DNA of 64,000 bases. Origin: Sphingomonas aurea. GTDB lineage: Bacteria; Pseudomonadota; Alphaproteobacteria; Sphingomonadales; Sphingomonadaceae. Position numbers and translations under genes: made by a program. The notes under the pieces are model-generated. The model ran no database searches. It was not told the origin of the DNA and saw nothing but the letters and a program-made list of their open reading frames with translations. The stretch spans positions 1 to 64,000 of the forward strand of contig NZ_JAUUDS010000005.1 of the NCBI RefSeq assembly GCF_030678875.1. Direction: 5' to 3'. Shown piece after piece: positions 25,103 through 35,113 of the stretch (positions within the stretch are counted from its first letter, which is position 1; the number at the start of each line of letters is the position of its first letter).

Positions 25103-25124
25103 GCGACACCCCGCCGCCCCTCTG

Positions 25125-25222
25125 CGTCATCCCCGCGCAGGCGGGGATCCATGGACGCTGACGCTGCGACCCCAGCCGCGAAGGTCAGCCCGTCTGGATC
25201 CCCGCCTGCGCGGGGATGACGG
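25125..25222. repeat. Paired palindromic repeat, copy 4
   Basis: CGTCATCCCCGCGCAGGCGG and CCGCCTGCGCGGGGATGACG, near identical to copy 2, between the S41 peptidase and ung on the same strand. Confidence 0.9.
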
Positions 25223-25315
25223 CATGTCGGCTGAGAGCAGGCACCAATCGGCACGCCGTCAATCCGGTACGACACGGATTGCCCGCCCCCGCCCCCACGC
25301 GATAGGGCCACGCGT

Positions 25316-26011
25316 ATGGCCGACCCGCACCTCGATCCCAGCTGGCTCGAACCGCTCCGGGGCGAGTTCGCTGCCGACTACATGGCCGCGCTGCGCGAGT
25401 TCCTGACGGCGGAGAAGGCGGCGGGGAAACGCATCTTCCCCCAGTCCGCCGACTGGTTCCGCGCGCTGGAGCTGACGCCGCTGCCCGCGGTGCGCGTAGT
25501 TATCCTTGGGCAGGACCCCTATCACGGCGCCGGCCAGGCGCACGGCCTGTGCTTCTCGGTCCGCCCCGGCGTGAAGCCGCCGCCCAGCCTGGTCAACATC
25601 TACAAGGAGCTGGCGAGCGACTGCGGCATCGCGCCGGTCGCGCACGGCTTTCTCGAACATTGGGCACGGCAGGGGGTGCTGCTCCTCAACAGCGTGCTGA
25701 CCGTCGAGGAAGGCCGCGCCGCCGCGCACCGCGCGCGCGGGTGGGAGCGATTCACCGATGCGGTCATCCGGCTGGTGGCGGCGCGCGAGGACCCGATCGT
25801 GTTCCTGCTCTGGGGCAGCTACGCCCAGAAAAAGGCGGCGTTCGTGCAGGACGTCGCGCGCGGCGGGCGGCACCTGGTGCTGAAGGCGCCCCACCCCTCG
25901 CCGCTGTCGGCGCATACCGGCTGGTTTGGCAGCCGCCCGTTCAGCCGCGCCAACGCCTTTCTGGAAAGCCAAGGCCGCGGCACGATCGACTGGGCGCTGC
26001 CGGCAGCCTGA
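25316..26011 (+). CDS. ung: Uracil-DNA glycosylase, family 1
   Basis: 231 residues from ATG at 25316. Family-1 motifs: water-activating [33 protein letters not shown] and the minor-groove loop [20 protein letters not shown] with its conserved His. It removes uracil from DNA as the first step of base-excision repair. Length and all catalytic residues are normal. Confidence 0.97.
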   Translation: MADPHLDPSWLEPLRGEFAADYMAALREFLTAEKAAGKRIFPQSADWFRALELTPLPAVRVVILGQDPYHGAGQAHGLCFSVRPGVKPPPSLVNIYKELASDCGIAPVAHGFLEHWARQGVLLLNSVLTVEEGRAAAHRARGWERFTDAVIRLVAAREDPIVFLLWGSYAQKKAAFVQDVARGGRHLVLKAPHPSPLSAHTGWFGSRPFSRANAFLESQGRGTIDWALPAA

Positions 26012-26037
26012 GCGGGCCGAAATCGCGGAACCGGACA

Positions 26038-26721
26038 CTACATCCCCCCTCCCGTGTCCGGTTCCGACGGATCGTCGCCATCGTCCTGCCCGTCCGGTGG
26101 CAGGGTGCCGTCATGGCGGGCAGCCCTGACCGTCGCCTCGGCGTGGACGATGCCGTAGAGGCGCTCATCCTCCTTCGACAGAAGCGGCGGGTCGGCGAGC
26201 AGCCTGGCGATCCCCGCGCCGGGCGCCGCCCGCTCGGCCCGAAGCTCCAGCGTCGCGAGCGAGAGCCGCAGCGCCGGGTTGTCATGGTCGGGCACCGGCA
26301 TCCGCCCCTCGCGCCAGCTGCCGAACCGCTCGGGATCGCGCATCCTGAGCAGGAACATCGCGAGCCGCTCGTCATGGCGACGCCGCTCGCCGACCTGCTC
26401 GCCTTTGTAGAAGACGGGCGTGACGGTGCCGTTGAGCGCCCGATCTAACGCCGCCTCCGCCAGCCGGTGGATGCCGTAATCGAGCGCGATCTGCCACGCG
26501 CGCCGGAACGGTGCGGCGTCCGGACGGGCGCGCAGCTCATAGGCGGAGGAGGTTCCCATGCCGACGCAGCGCGCCGCCGCCTCGACATTAGCGGTGGCGG
26601 CGAGCGCGGTGATGAAGTCGGCCTGGCGGTCGGCGGTCCAGCCATCATAGCGGGCGCGCACGGCAACAGGGGGAAACGCGGCCATCGGCGCGCGCGGCGA
26701 AGCGGGGGTGCGACGTGTCAT
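26038..26721 (-). CDS. HTH protein, terminase-small-subunit-like
   Basis: 227 residues from ATG at 26721 (other starts at 26799 or 26685 are possible; no clear Shine-Dalgarno). After an Arg/Pro head comes GWTADRQADFITALAATANV with AARCVGMGTSSAYELRARPD, a homeodomain-like HTH as found in phage terminase small subunits, then RMRDPERFGSWREG. No phage gene accompanies it, so it is more likely a domesticated or stand-alone DNA-binding protein. The function is not known. Confidence 0.75.
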   Translation of the reverse strand: MTRRTPASPRAPMAAFPPVAVRARYDGWTADRQADFITALAATANVEAAARCVGMGTSSAYELRARPDAAPFRRAWQIALDYGIHRLAEAALDRALNGTVTPVFYKGEQVGERRRHDERLAMFLLRMRDPERFGSWREGRMPVPDHDNPALRLSLATLELRAERAAPGAGIARLLADPPLLSKEDERLYGIVHAEATVRAARHDGTLPPDGQDDGDDPSEPDTGGGM

Positions 26722-26855
26722 GGCGCGAGGGAACCATGAAGCGGGGGGTGTAGGACAGGGGTGGGGAGCGTTCGGGCGGGCGGTGTGGCGCGGGGGCATC
26801 CATCAGGGGTGGGAGCGGTTCTTTACACCGGCGGGATGCTGTCCATCTCTGGCGC

Positions 26856-27104
26856 ATGCAGGCCGTCAGCTGTTCCGAGGCGCGCGAGAATTTGGATGCG
26901 ATGATCGACAGGGTCGTCGCCGACCGCGCGCCGCTGGCGATCACGCTCGAGCGCGGCGAAGGCGCGGTGCTGATCTCGGCGAGTGAGTGGGTGTCGATCA
27001 AGGAGACGCTTTATCTGCTGCGTTCACCCGCCAATGCGAGGCGGCTGCTGGACAGCATCGCGGGGATGGATGCAGGCAAGGGTGAGGTTCACGAGTCGAT
27101 CTAG
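26856..27104 (+). CDS. YefM/Phd-type antitoxin
   Basis: 82 residues: MQAVSCSEARENLDAMIDRV, then ITLERGEGAVLISASEWVSI and KETLYLLRSPANARRLLDSI, the typical YefM pattern of a DNA-binding N-terminus and a C-terminal toxin-wrapping tail. The reading frame is complete. The partner yoeB gene that begins two bases after its stop is frameshifted, so this antitoxin is probably an orphan that may still repress its own promoter. Confidence 0.9.
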   Translation: MQAVSCSEARENLDAMIDRVVADRAPLAITLERGEGAVLISASEWVSIKETLYLLRSPANARRLLDSIAGMDAGKGEVHESI

Positions 27105-27106
27105 CC

Positions 27107-27373
27107 GTGAATATCCGCTCCCGTCGCAGTCAGGGGCGGAATATCTCGCCCTGCAGACCCACGACGCCAAGCTGTTCGCCAAGCTCAACGCCCTGATCGA
27201 GGAATGCCGCCGCCACCCGTTCAAGGGCACCGGCAAGCCCGAGCCGCTGGGTGGCAACCTGTCAGGCTGGTGGTCCAGACGGATTAGCCAAGAGCACCGG
27301 CTAGTGTATGAGGGTGGCAGGCAGCGGCGCCGAGCAGGTACTGGATGTGGCGCAGTGTCGGTATCATTATTGA
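27107..27373 (+). pseudogene. Frameshifted YoeB-type toxin
   Basis: YoeB signature is clear in the middle frame: KLFAKLNALIEECRRHPFKG, GKPEPLGGNLSGWWSRRISQ and EHRLVYE. The natural start (GTG at 27107, after the antitoxin stop) is in another frame: VNIR must shift near 27118, where CGCTCCCG seems to lack one base, to reach the core. Near 27310 an extra G in GAGGGTGGC moves the frame again; without it the end would read QVLDVAQCRYHY and stop at 27371-27373, the canonical YoeB tail. Trp in the expected SWAEYL has become Gly. Two frameshifts and a lost residue indicate an inactivated RelE-fold mRNA interferase; sequencing error is less likely but possible. Confidence 0.85.
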
Positions 27374-27391
27374 TCGCGCCGCAGCGAACAG

Positions 27392-27670
27392 TTATATCTC
27401 GTTATTGAGGGCTTCCGAGACTCGTCCATGATTAACACCGAAGTGCTCTGCAATGTCTTGCAGATGATCATCGGGGTGGGCAGCAGCATAGTCACGAATC
27501 TTTTTTGCTAGCTCCGGCGTTAGCTTCGGACTGCGAGTTGACGCCCTTCGAGTATGAGATCGCCTATACATCTGGTCAGCGATTTCGTTAAGTTCATCGA
27601 TTCCATGCTCTGCTGCAAGAGCGCGGAGTCGATCACGCAACGCGGGTATACCTTTAGAGTTTTTTGGCAT
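27392..27670 (-). CDS. Small HTH-like protein in an A/T-rich islet
   Basis: 92 residues. The N-terminal part (MPKNSKGIPALRDRLRALAA) is basic; the C-terminal part LQDIAEHFGVNHGRVSEALN looks like a helix-turn-helix. The DNA here is visibly richer in A/T than the surroundings and continues so into the methylase gene 15 bases away, on the same strand. I take it as a mobile-element regulator paired with the methylase. No family is recognised. Confidence 0.65.
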   Translation of the reverse strand: MPKNSKGIPALRDRLRALAAEHGIDELNEIADQMYRRSHTRRASTRSPKLTPELAKKIRDYAAAHPDDHLQDIAEHFGVNHGRVSEALNNEI

Positions 27671-27685
27671 TACCCCTCCTACGAA

Positions 27686-28321
27686 TCAGAATAGAGCCGG
27701 CTGGTCATCGCTATAGTCACTAAGCCGCTCCAGCTGGCGTCGACAAGGCGGAATCCACGCCAACTTGGATGCATCTCGCTTTTGATGCTCCCATATAAGC
27801 CACGCATATCCCGTGGCTGTAGTAGCCTTTTGGTCCAGTCGCCCCTTCACCATCGGAACACGTTCAACAAACTGAGCAAACACAGAAGGAGGGTCATTTA
27901 AGAACAATCTGTTATATCGACCAACGCTTTCAAGAAAAACGGTCCGCACCAACATGGCCACTCCATGTCGAGCTACGTCAAATGACCGAAGAATAAATTC
28001 TTCTGCAAGCCTAAAAGGAGGATTTGTTATTACCCAATCCGCTGCATTTGTTTCATAAGGATAAGATAAAAAATCGCGGACTGGACCGTAGCCGTAGTCA
28101 AATGCGTCAGCATATTTAACGCTAGCAAAGTATTCGCTGAGCGGCTTAACCATGTGCCCCTGTCCGCACGCCGGCTCAAGACACGTCAAGCCACGGACGT
28201 TATCCGGTCGTATGACATGCTCGATTAGCGCACGCGTTGCCCATGGCGGTGTAGGAAAATTATCGGTGCTGTCGATTGGCTCAACACGCTGAGACATGAC
28301 GGCATGGGATCGGTTTTGCAT
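27686..28321 (-). CDS. SAM-dependent DNA methylase-like protein
   Basis: 211 residues. Motif I appears as LTCLEPACGQGHMVKPLSEY, and motif IV as DWVITNPPFRLAEEFI, the NPPF of N6-adenine or N4-cytosine methyltransferases; no target-recognition domain is visible. The start at 28321 is favoured by GAGG seven bases before it; ATG at 28297 is an alternative. A/T-rich and adjacent to the HTH gene, it looks like a phage-derived solitary methylase without a restriction partner. It is next to thiC, whose stop lies 71 bases away on the same strand. Confidence 0.8.
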   Translation of the reverse strand: MQNRSHAVMSQRVEPIDSTDNFPTPPWATRALIEHVIRPDNVRGLTCLEPACGQGHMVKPLSEYFASVKYADAFDYGYGPVRDFLSYPYETNAADWVITNPPFRLAEEFILRSFDVARHGVAMLVRTVFLESVGRYNRLFLNDPPSVFAQFVERVPMVKGRLDQKATTATGYAWLIWEHQKRDASKLAWIPPCRRQLERLSDYSDDQPALF

Positions 28322-28392
28322 ATTCTGCCTCGCGTTAACGAGGCGGGTATACGCCCGAAGCGACTCGCTGAGAATCCCCTATCACTCGAGAG

Positions 28393-30270
<1,878 letters not shown>

Positions 30271-30300
30271 CTACGAGTACCGGAGGCCGTGTCGGCAGTC

Positions 30301-30319
30301 GCCAGTCCCCCGGACTGGC
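30301..30319 (-). other. Leader hairpin between TPP aptamer and thiC start
   Basis: GCCAGTCC/GGACTGGC forms an eight-base perfect hairpin with a three-base loop, between the aptamer and the thiC ribosome-binding site. It is a candidate part of the riboswitch expression platform; no U-run follows, so translation control seems likelier than termination. Confidence 0.45.
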
Positions 30320-30326
30320 TTTGTGC

Positions 30327-30419
30327 CTCCACTCCCTCCGCCGGTGTCAACCGGATCAGGTTCAGCGGGTCGAAGGCTGCTGCCTTCCTCTCAAGCGTGC
30401 ATCAACGCTCCCCCGGGGA
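30327..30419 (-). ncRNA. TPP riboswitch (THI element)
   Basis: On the minus strand the conserved TPP aptamer is seen in order: GGGGGAGC, CTTGAGAGG, the stem around GGCAGCAGCC, ACCCGCTGAACCTGATC and ACACCGGCGGAGGGA. CUGAGA- and ACCUGAUC-type motifs bind the pyrimidine and pyrophosphate of TPP. It lies 66 bases upstream of thiC and should lower its expression when TPP is plentiful. Confidence 0.95.
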
Positions 30420-30454
30420 TGGGTCCAGCATAGGCGCACGCCGCGCCACTCACA

Positions 30455-30490
30455 AACGAAAAGGGCCCGCATGTCGCCATGCGGGCCCTT
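30455..30490 (-). terminator. Intrinsic terminator of the ferritin-like gene
   Basis: AAGGGCCCGCAT (30461-30472) pairs with ATGCGGGCCCTT (30479-30490), a 12-bp perfect stem with a six-base loop. Read on the minus strand it is followed by TTTTCGTTTG. It lies 24 bases after the stop of the ferritin-like gene and before the riboswitch of thiC. Confidence 0.88.
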
Positions 30491-30514
30491 CCATCCGATA
30501 CAGCCCTGGAGGGG

Positions 30515-31543
30515 TCAGGAGCTGCGGACGTTCCCGTTGACACCGGCCGGATAGAAGCCGCCGCCATTGGTGGAGGTCGCGTTCAGGTACACGATGTTCA
30601 GCACCTGCTGCGGCGACCGGACGAAGGCGATGCCGTTCGCATCGGTCGGCACGATGTTCGCCACCGTCGACGACGAGCCGATGATGTTCTGGTCGCGGTC
30701 GCCGCCCTGGTTGAGCAGACCGGTGTTCGACGTCCCGTCCAGCGCGTCGCGCGCGTCGGAGATCTGGCCGGTCGCGGTGAACAGCGACGCGGTCGACAGG
30801 CCCTTGCGGTACAGCACGGTGCGGACCAGCCCGGCGTGATAGGCTTCGGCCGCATGGATGCCCGCCGCCGCCTCGATATAGGCCGGGGTCGAGAGCAGCT
30901 GCACGCCGCCCATATAGGCGGTCACCCCGACATCCTCGAACAGGTACGCGCCCAGCAGGAAGCTGTTGTCGTCGGCATAAGGATCGAACGTCCCGCTGCT
31001 GCCGACCACACCCGCCGCACGCGCCGCGGCCGTGAAGGCCCCGCTCGAATCGCCCGACAGGTTCAGCGCAGGCTGCGCGGTCGCCGCCGATCCCAGCGCG
31101 GTGCGCAGGAACTTGACGTGGGCGATTTCGTCATACGCGATCTCACGGGCGTACTGCGCGACGATCGGATCGGTGAACTGCACCTGGCGCGGACGGCCCG
31201 CGGTGGTGGAGGGCAGCTGGACCGAGCCTTGCGTGCCGACGCCGGCCTGGATCGCCGAGTCGATGCCGGTCCCGAACGCGGCGTAGCTGTAGAAATTCGC
31301 CTCCAGATATTCGAGCTGGAGCGCGAAGTTCAGCACGTCCGCCTCGGTAACGGCGGACGGGGTCGGGGTCGGCGTGACGACGGGGGGCGTATCCTCGTCG
31401 CCGTCACCACAGGCGGCCAGCATCGACAGGCCGCCGGCCGCGACCGCCGCACCGCCGGCCATCCGCATGAAGCGGCGGCGGTCGGACTGACGCTTGGCGG
31501 TGGCTTCGTCGATGACGTCGAGAATGAATCGTTCTTCGCTCAT
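30515..31543 (-). CDS. Tat-exported ferritin-like lipoprotein (Ferritin_2)
   Basis: 342 residues. The N-terminus carries a twin-arginine signal, DRRRFMRMAGGAAVAAGG, running into LSMLAAC, so it may be a Tat lipoprotein. The body begins with LNFALQLEYLEANFYSYAAF and AYDEIAHVKFLRTALG, then AAEAYHAGLVRTVLY, giving the E, EH and E..H positions of a ferritin-like diiron bundle. The C-terminus has VLNIVYLNATSTNGGGFYPA. Desiccation-related Ferritin_2 proteins look like this; their substrate is not known. It is a paralogue of the next gene, 58 bases upstream on the same strand. Confidence 0.88.
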   Translation of the reverse strand: MSEERFILDVIDEATAKRQSDRRRFMRMAGGAAVAAGGLSMLAACGDGDEDTPPVVTPTPTPSAVTEADVLNFALQLEYLEANFYSYAAFGTGIDSAIQAGVGTQGSVQLPSTTAGRPRQVQFTDPIVAQYAREIAYDEIAHVKFLRTALGSAATAQPALNLSGDSSGAFTAAARAAGVVGSSGTFDPYADDNSFLLGAYLFEDVGVTAYMGGVQLLSTPAYIEAAAGIHAAEAYHAGLVRTVLYRKGLSTASLFTATGQISDARDALDGTSNTGLLNQGGDRDQNIIGSSSTVANIVPTDANGIAFVRSPQQVLNIVYLNATSTNGGGFYPAGVNGNVRSS

Positions 31544-31601
31544 GACAGGTCCTCCCTGGAGGAAAATCGTTGATCCGATAGGCTGACGGGGGAGGCCCCG
31601 G

Positions 31602-32654
31602 TCATGCGGTGCCGATGCTGGCGTTGATGTTGCCGTTGACGCCGTTCGGGAAGAACCCGCCCATCGTCGTCGCTGCCGTCGTCAGGTTGAGATAGACGAT
31701 GTTCAGCACCTGGCCCGCCGTACGGCTGTATGCGATGCCGTTGGCGTCGAGCGGGACGATGTTGGACACCGTCTGACCCGATACGGTGGTCGGCGTGATG
31801 CCCTGGTCCAGATCGCCACCGCTGTTGCGGCCGGCCGAGCGGTCGACCACGCCCAGCGCCGCCGAACCGGTGCCATCGAGCGTGTCGCGCGCGTTCGAAA
31901 TGCTCTGCGCCGCGGTGATGAGCGCGGGCGTCTGGATACCCTTGGCATAGAGCGTCGTCCGCACGATCGCGGCGTGATACGCCTCGACCGCCAGGATGCC
32001 GGCCGCCGCCTGCAGGAAGGTCTTGTTGGTGATGAGCGGCGAGGCGCCCTTGTACGCGGTCACGCCGACATCCTCGAAGATGTACGCGCCGAGCAGGAAA
32101 TTCTCGTCGCTGGCATAGGGGTCGAACACCCCGTCCGACGACAGCGGCACGCCGGCGGCCGAGGCGGCGGCGGTGAACGGCCCGCTGGCATCGCCCGAGA
32201 TGTTGATCGTCGGCATCGAGACGGCGGAGGTGCCGAGCGCGCCCGAGCTGCGCAGGAAGGTGACGTGCGCGATCTCGTCGGCGGCGATCTCCTGCGCATA
32301 GGCGCGGACGGCGGGATCGGTGAACTGCACCTGTCGCGCCTGGTGCGGGCTGTTGCCGGTAATGACGGTGCCCTGACGGCCGGTGCCGGTCAGCAGGCTG
32401 GACGACAGCCCCGCACCGGTGGCGGCATAGGCGTAGAACTGCGCCTCGAGATATTCCAGGTTCAGGGCGAAGTTCAGCACGTCGACGTCGATGTTGGTCG
32501 ACTGGGCGCCGGCCTTGGTCGAGAAGCTCATCGCGGCGGCGCCGCCGACGGCGAGCGCGCCCATACCAAAGGCGGCCTTGAAGAATTCGCGACGCTCCTC
32601 GCGTCGCTGGACGCGGCTATCCAGTGCTTCGATCAATTGCACGCTGTCGGCCAT
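31602..32654 (-). CDS. Tat-exported ferritin-like protein (Ferritin_2), paralogue
   Basis: 350 residues from ATG at 32654 (GAGGGG eight bases upstream; the GTG just before it is less likely). Twin-arginine segment ERREFFKAAFGMGALAVGG with cleavage near KAGAQ; no lipobox, unlike its paralogue. Ferritin-like core: LNFALNLEYLEAQFYAYAAT, AADEIAHVTFLRSSG and AVEAYHAAIVRTTLYAKG; ends with VLNIVYLNLTTAATTMGGFF. The two genes are alike from end to end, so they arose by duplication and probably form one transcript closed by the terminator at 30455-30490. Confidence 0.88.
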   Translation of the reverse strand: MADSVQLIEALDSRVQRREERREFFKAAFGMGALAVGGAAAMSFSTKAGAQSTNIDVDVLNFALNLEYLEAQFYAYAATGAGLSSSLLTGTGRQGTVITGNSPHQARQVQFTDPAVRAYAQEIAADEIAHVTFLRSSGALGTSAVSMPTINISGDASGPFTAAASAAGVPLSSDGVFDPYASDENFLLGAYIFEDVGVTAYKGASPLITNKTFLQAAAGILAVEAYHAAIVRTTLYAKGIQTPALITAAQSISNARDTLDGTGSAALGVVDRSAGRNSGGDLDQGITPTTVSGQTVSNIVPLDANGIAYSRTAGQVLNIVYLNLTTAATTMGGFFPNGVNGNINASIGTA

Positions 32655-32858
32655 CACTGATCCCCTCGTGAACCGACGGCTCGGGATGTGCCGGCGGCGT
32701 TATCGCCGCGCACCGCCCGAAGAGGGTGGGAACGCGACATCGGGGGAAGGAACGACGGGCCGATGCAAATGGACGCGGGGTGCGGAAAATAAAATCGATC
32801 AATATGCCGGGGTTGCTCCCCACCCAGCCTTTCGGACGAGGTGGGGGCGTGATCGCGC

Positions 32859-33731
32859 TCAGAACGTGTAGGTCAGCCCCGCGGCGAACGACCACTGGTC
32901 GGCATCGCCCACGTCCTCGACGATAGGGCTGCGCTTGTAGCGGCCGAGCATCTTGCCGTAGAGGACGCCCGCACCGACCCCCAGGCCGCGGCGCAGGTCG
33001 CCCGACAGGCTCTGGACCGCGAAGAAGGACAGGTTGAACCGCTTCCACCCGGCATCGGCCGCATCATAGGCACGCAGGCCGCTCGCCAGCGACTGCGGCC
33101 CCGTGACGCTGAAATAGGTCCGGCCATAGCCCTTGCCGACATAGTCCGCCGACGCGCCCAGCGACACCAGCGTGGTATAGGACAGCGGCGTCGTATAGTT
33201 GATCTGCGGCGTGACGACGTAGCTGCGATAGGTTTTCGACACGTCCTGCACCACGCCGACGCGCGCGGTCAGCGTGTCGTAGTCGCTGGTGATGACCCCG
33301 GTCTTGCCGATGCCGACGAAGCCGCCGACCTCGTACGCGGTGTCGATCTCGCCCAGTGCGCGGACCTGAAGATTGTCGACCCTGTTCGTCCGGTCCAGCC
33401 GCACGCCGCCGATCACCCCCGCCTCGTACTTGATCCCCGGCCCGGGGGCATCTGGTACCAGATCGACATAGAGCTGGGTGCCGCGGGTGAAGAAGTCGAA
33501 GCCGCCGACCGTTCCCACCGCGATCGCGCCGGGGATGAACTGGTTGTCCGACGAACCCTCGTAATCGGGCAGGCTGGCGACGCCGACGCCCACTGTGATG
33601 CGGTTGCCGCCGGTGTCGGGCGCGGGATCGCCCGGCGGGCTGGTCGGCGGGGTCTGCCCCTGTGCCAGCGCGGACGACGGCAGCGTGACGACCGCGGCGG
33701 CGATGGCGGTGGCCAGGAAAAAGGAACGCAC
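32859..33731 (-). CDS. MipA/OmpV-family outer-membrane protein
   Basis: 290 residues from a GTG start with CCGGAG about ten bases upstream. Signal peptide ends SSALAQ; a Pro-rich stretch follows, then ITVGVGVASLPDYEGSSDNQ, the usual opening of MipA/OmpV barrels, alternating beta strands and the C-terminal LTYTF with terminal Phe recognised by the BAM machinery. MipA scaffolds murein synthesis in E. coli while OmpV-type members are porin-like; which applies here is not known. Confidence 0.9.
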   Translation of the reverse strand: MRSFFLATAIAAAVVTLPSSALAQGQTPPTSPPGDPAPDTGGNRITVGVGVASLPDYEGSSDNQFIPGAIAVGTVGGFDFFTRGTQLYVDLVPDAPGPGIKYEAGVIGGVRLDRTNRVDNLQVRALGEIDTAYEVGGFVGIGKTGVITSDYDTLTARVGVVQDVSKTYRSYVVTPQINYTTPLSYTTLVSLGASADYVGKGYGRTYFSVTGPQSLASGLRAYDAADAGWKRFNLSFFAVQSLSGDLRRGLGVGAGVLYGKMLGRYKRSPIVEDVGDADQWSFAAGLTYTF

Positions 33732-33801
33732 AGGCTGGTACTCCGGAACAGTTACGGCCGCGCAACGCCTGCTGCGCGGCTTTGGCTCCCGCAGCGACCG
33801 G

Positions 33802-34257
33802 TCAGAAGATGTAGCGCATGTTCACCTGTTGCGTTTCCGCATCACTCGCCAGCTGGAAACGGGCCGCGGAGAAGCGCGGCGGCCCGAACCGCACCACCGG
33901 ATTGCGCGAGAAACCGAACCCCTCGCGCGGGATGCCGGCAAAGGTGTCGAGCCTGGAATTGCCGTTCTCGTCATGGATCACCGCCACCGCATAGCCGCCA
34001 TAGGGGAGCCCGGTGAAATGGACGGTGCGGGTGCTGGCCGGCACCGAGCGGGTCACCGCGTCGGCGTCGTCGACACAGGCCGGGAAGTTGGCGGGGTCGG
34101 CGGTCAGGCAGACGCGGATCATGCCTTTCGACGAGCGCATCCGGTCGACCGCGACGTCAAGCCGCCCGATCGGCGCCGCGCCGCCTAGCGTCGCCAGCAT
34201 CGCCGCGCCCAGCGTTGCCACCGCCGCGATGCGCCGCGCGGGCCCGGGCGCGTTCAT
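33802..34257 (-). CDS. DUF2141 secreted protein
   Basis: 151 residues from ATG at 34257, which opens on a signal peptide (AVATLGAAMLATLGGAA). The DUF2141 pattern is visible: LDVAVDRMRSSKGMIRVCLT, HFTGLPYGGYAVAVIHDENG and GIPREGFGFSRNPVVRFGPP. Family members are small periplasmic beta-sandwich proteins of unknown role that often accompany sterol-desaturase family enzymes, as here. Its 5' end overlaps the 3' end of that gene by 101 bases. Confidence 0.88.
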   Translation of the reverse strand: MNAPGPARRIAAVATLGAAMLATLGGAAPIGRLDVAVDRMRSSKGMIRVCLTADPANFPACVDDADAVTRSVPASTRTVHFTGLPYGGYAVAVIHDENGNSRLDTFAGIPREGFGFSRNPVVRFGPPRFSAARFQLASDAETQQVNMRYIF

Positions 34258-34978
34258 GGCTGCGCGCGAAATCGCCGATGCCGCGGTCGGTGCCGCAGAG
34301 CCGATCCCAGTGGCGGAAATATAGGCCATAGTTGCACCCGTACTGCTCATGATGCCGCTGGTGATGGCTCGCGGTAATCAGCCAGCCCCCCAATGGCCCG
34401 GCCCACATGAACCGGGGGAAAATCTCCCATCCCATGTGATTGGTCACCCCCATAACCGTCATCACCGCCAGCACGAAGCCCAGTGCGCCGACATGGATCG
34501 GAATCAGCAGAACCAGTAGCGGAATTGCCACAGCCCCGCTCAGCGCCTCGATCGGATGGAACGCCATCGCCGCCCACGCGGTCGGCGGCCGGCTGGCATG
34601 GTGGACGGCGTGGGCGAGGCGGAATGGCCGCGGCCAGTGCATCCAACGATGCGTCCAGTAGAACCAGGTGTCGTGTGCCAGCAGATAGACCAGCACCGAC
34701 ACCGGTAGCCACCAGATTGGGTACGCGTGCACGTCGCTATAGACGCGCGTCCAGCCGCGGTTCTGCCATCCCCACGCCAGCACGCCCGCCGGCACGCCAT
34801 AGATCGCCGCGGACGCCAGGCTCCACAGCACCTCGCGCCGGATCTGCGGATCGAGCCCACCGTACAAGCCCGGATACCGCCACCGCGTCGCCGCTGCGAA
34901 TGCGCCGGACACGAGGAGATAGCGGACCCCGACGATCACGGTCATCGCCAGCGCGGACAGGAGGATGGCAAGGAGCAT
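34157..34978 (-). CDS. Sterol desaturase/fatty-acid hydroxylase family membrane enzyme
   Basis: 273 residues from ATG at 34978; the longer frame adds a Pro/Arg-rich head without membrane character. Several membrane spans surround the diiron histidine boxes HDTWFYWTHRWMHW, LAHAVHH and ASHHQRHHEQYG. It should hydroxylate or desaturate a lipid-type substrate, possibly a carotenoid or fatty chain; the substrate is not visible. The last 40 residues are Arg/Gly/Ala-rich and overlap the DUF2141 gene by 101 bases; they may be an eroded tail. Confidence 0.87.
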   Translation of the reverse strand: MLLAILLSALAMTVIVGVRYLLVSGAFAAATRWRYPGLYGGLDPQIRREVLWSLASAAIYGVPAGVLAWGWQNRGWTRVYSDVHAYPIWWLPVSVLVYLLAHDTWFYWTHRWMHWPRPFRLAHAVHHASRPPTAWAAMAFHPIEALSGAVAIPLLVLLIPIHVGALGFVLAVMTVMGVTNHMGWEIFPRFMWAGPLGGWLITASHHQRHHEQYGCNYGLYFRHWDRLCGTDRGIGDFARSHERARARAAHRGGGNAGRGDAGDARRRGADRAA

Positions 34979-35113
34979 CACGGGCGGTGTACCCGATTGC
35001 GGGGGCGGCGGGAACGGGGATGGTCGATCGGGACGTTTGCGTGTCTGCGCTACCGCTCGAATTTTCCCAGACAGGATCGAATATTGGGAATCCATCAGGT
35101 ATTGGGTTAAGCC

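Noticed and set aside
26038..28321. A prophage
   Set aside because: A terminase-like HTH protein, an HTH protein and a methylase occur near each other, but there are no structural, integrase or lysis genes and no att-like direct repeats that I can see.
34258..34350. Longer start for the DUF2141 protein
   Set aside because: The added residues come from the conserved end of the desaturase gene in another frame and precede the real signal peptide.
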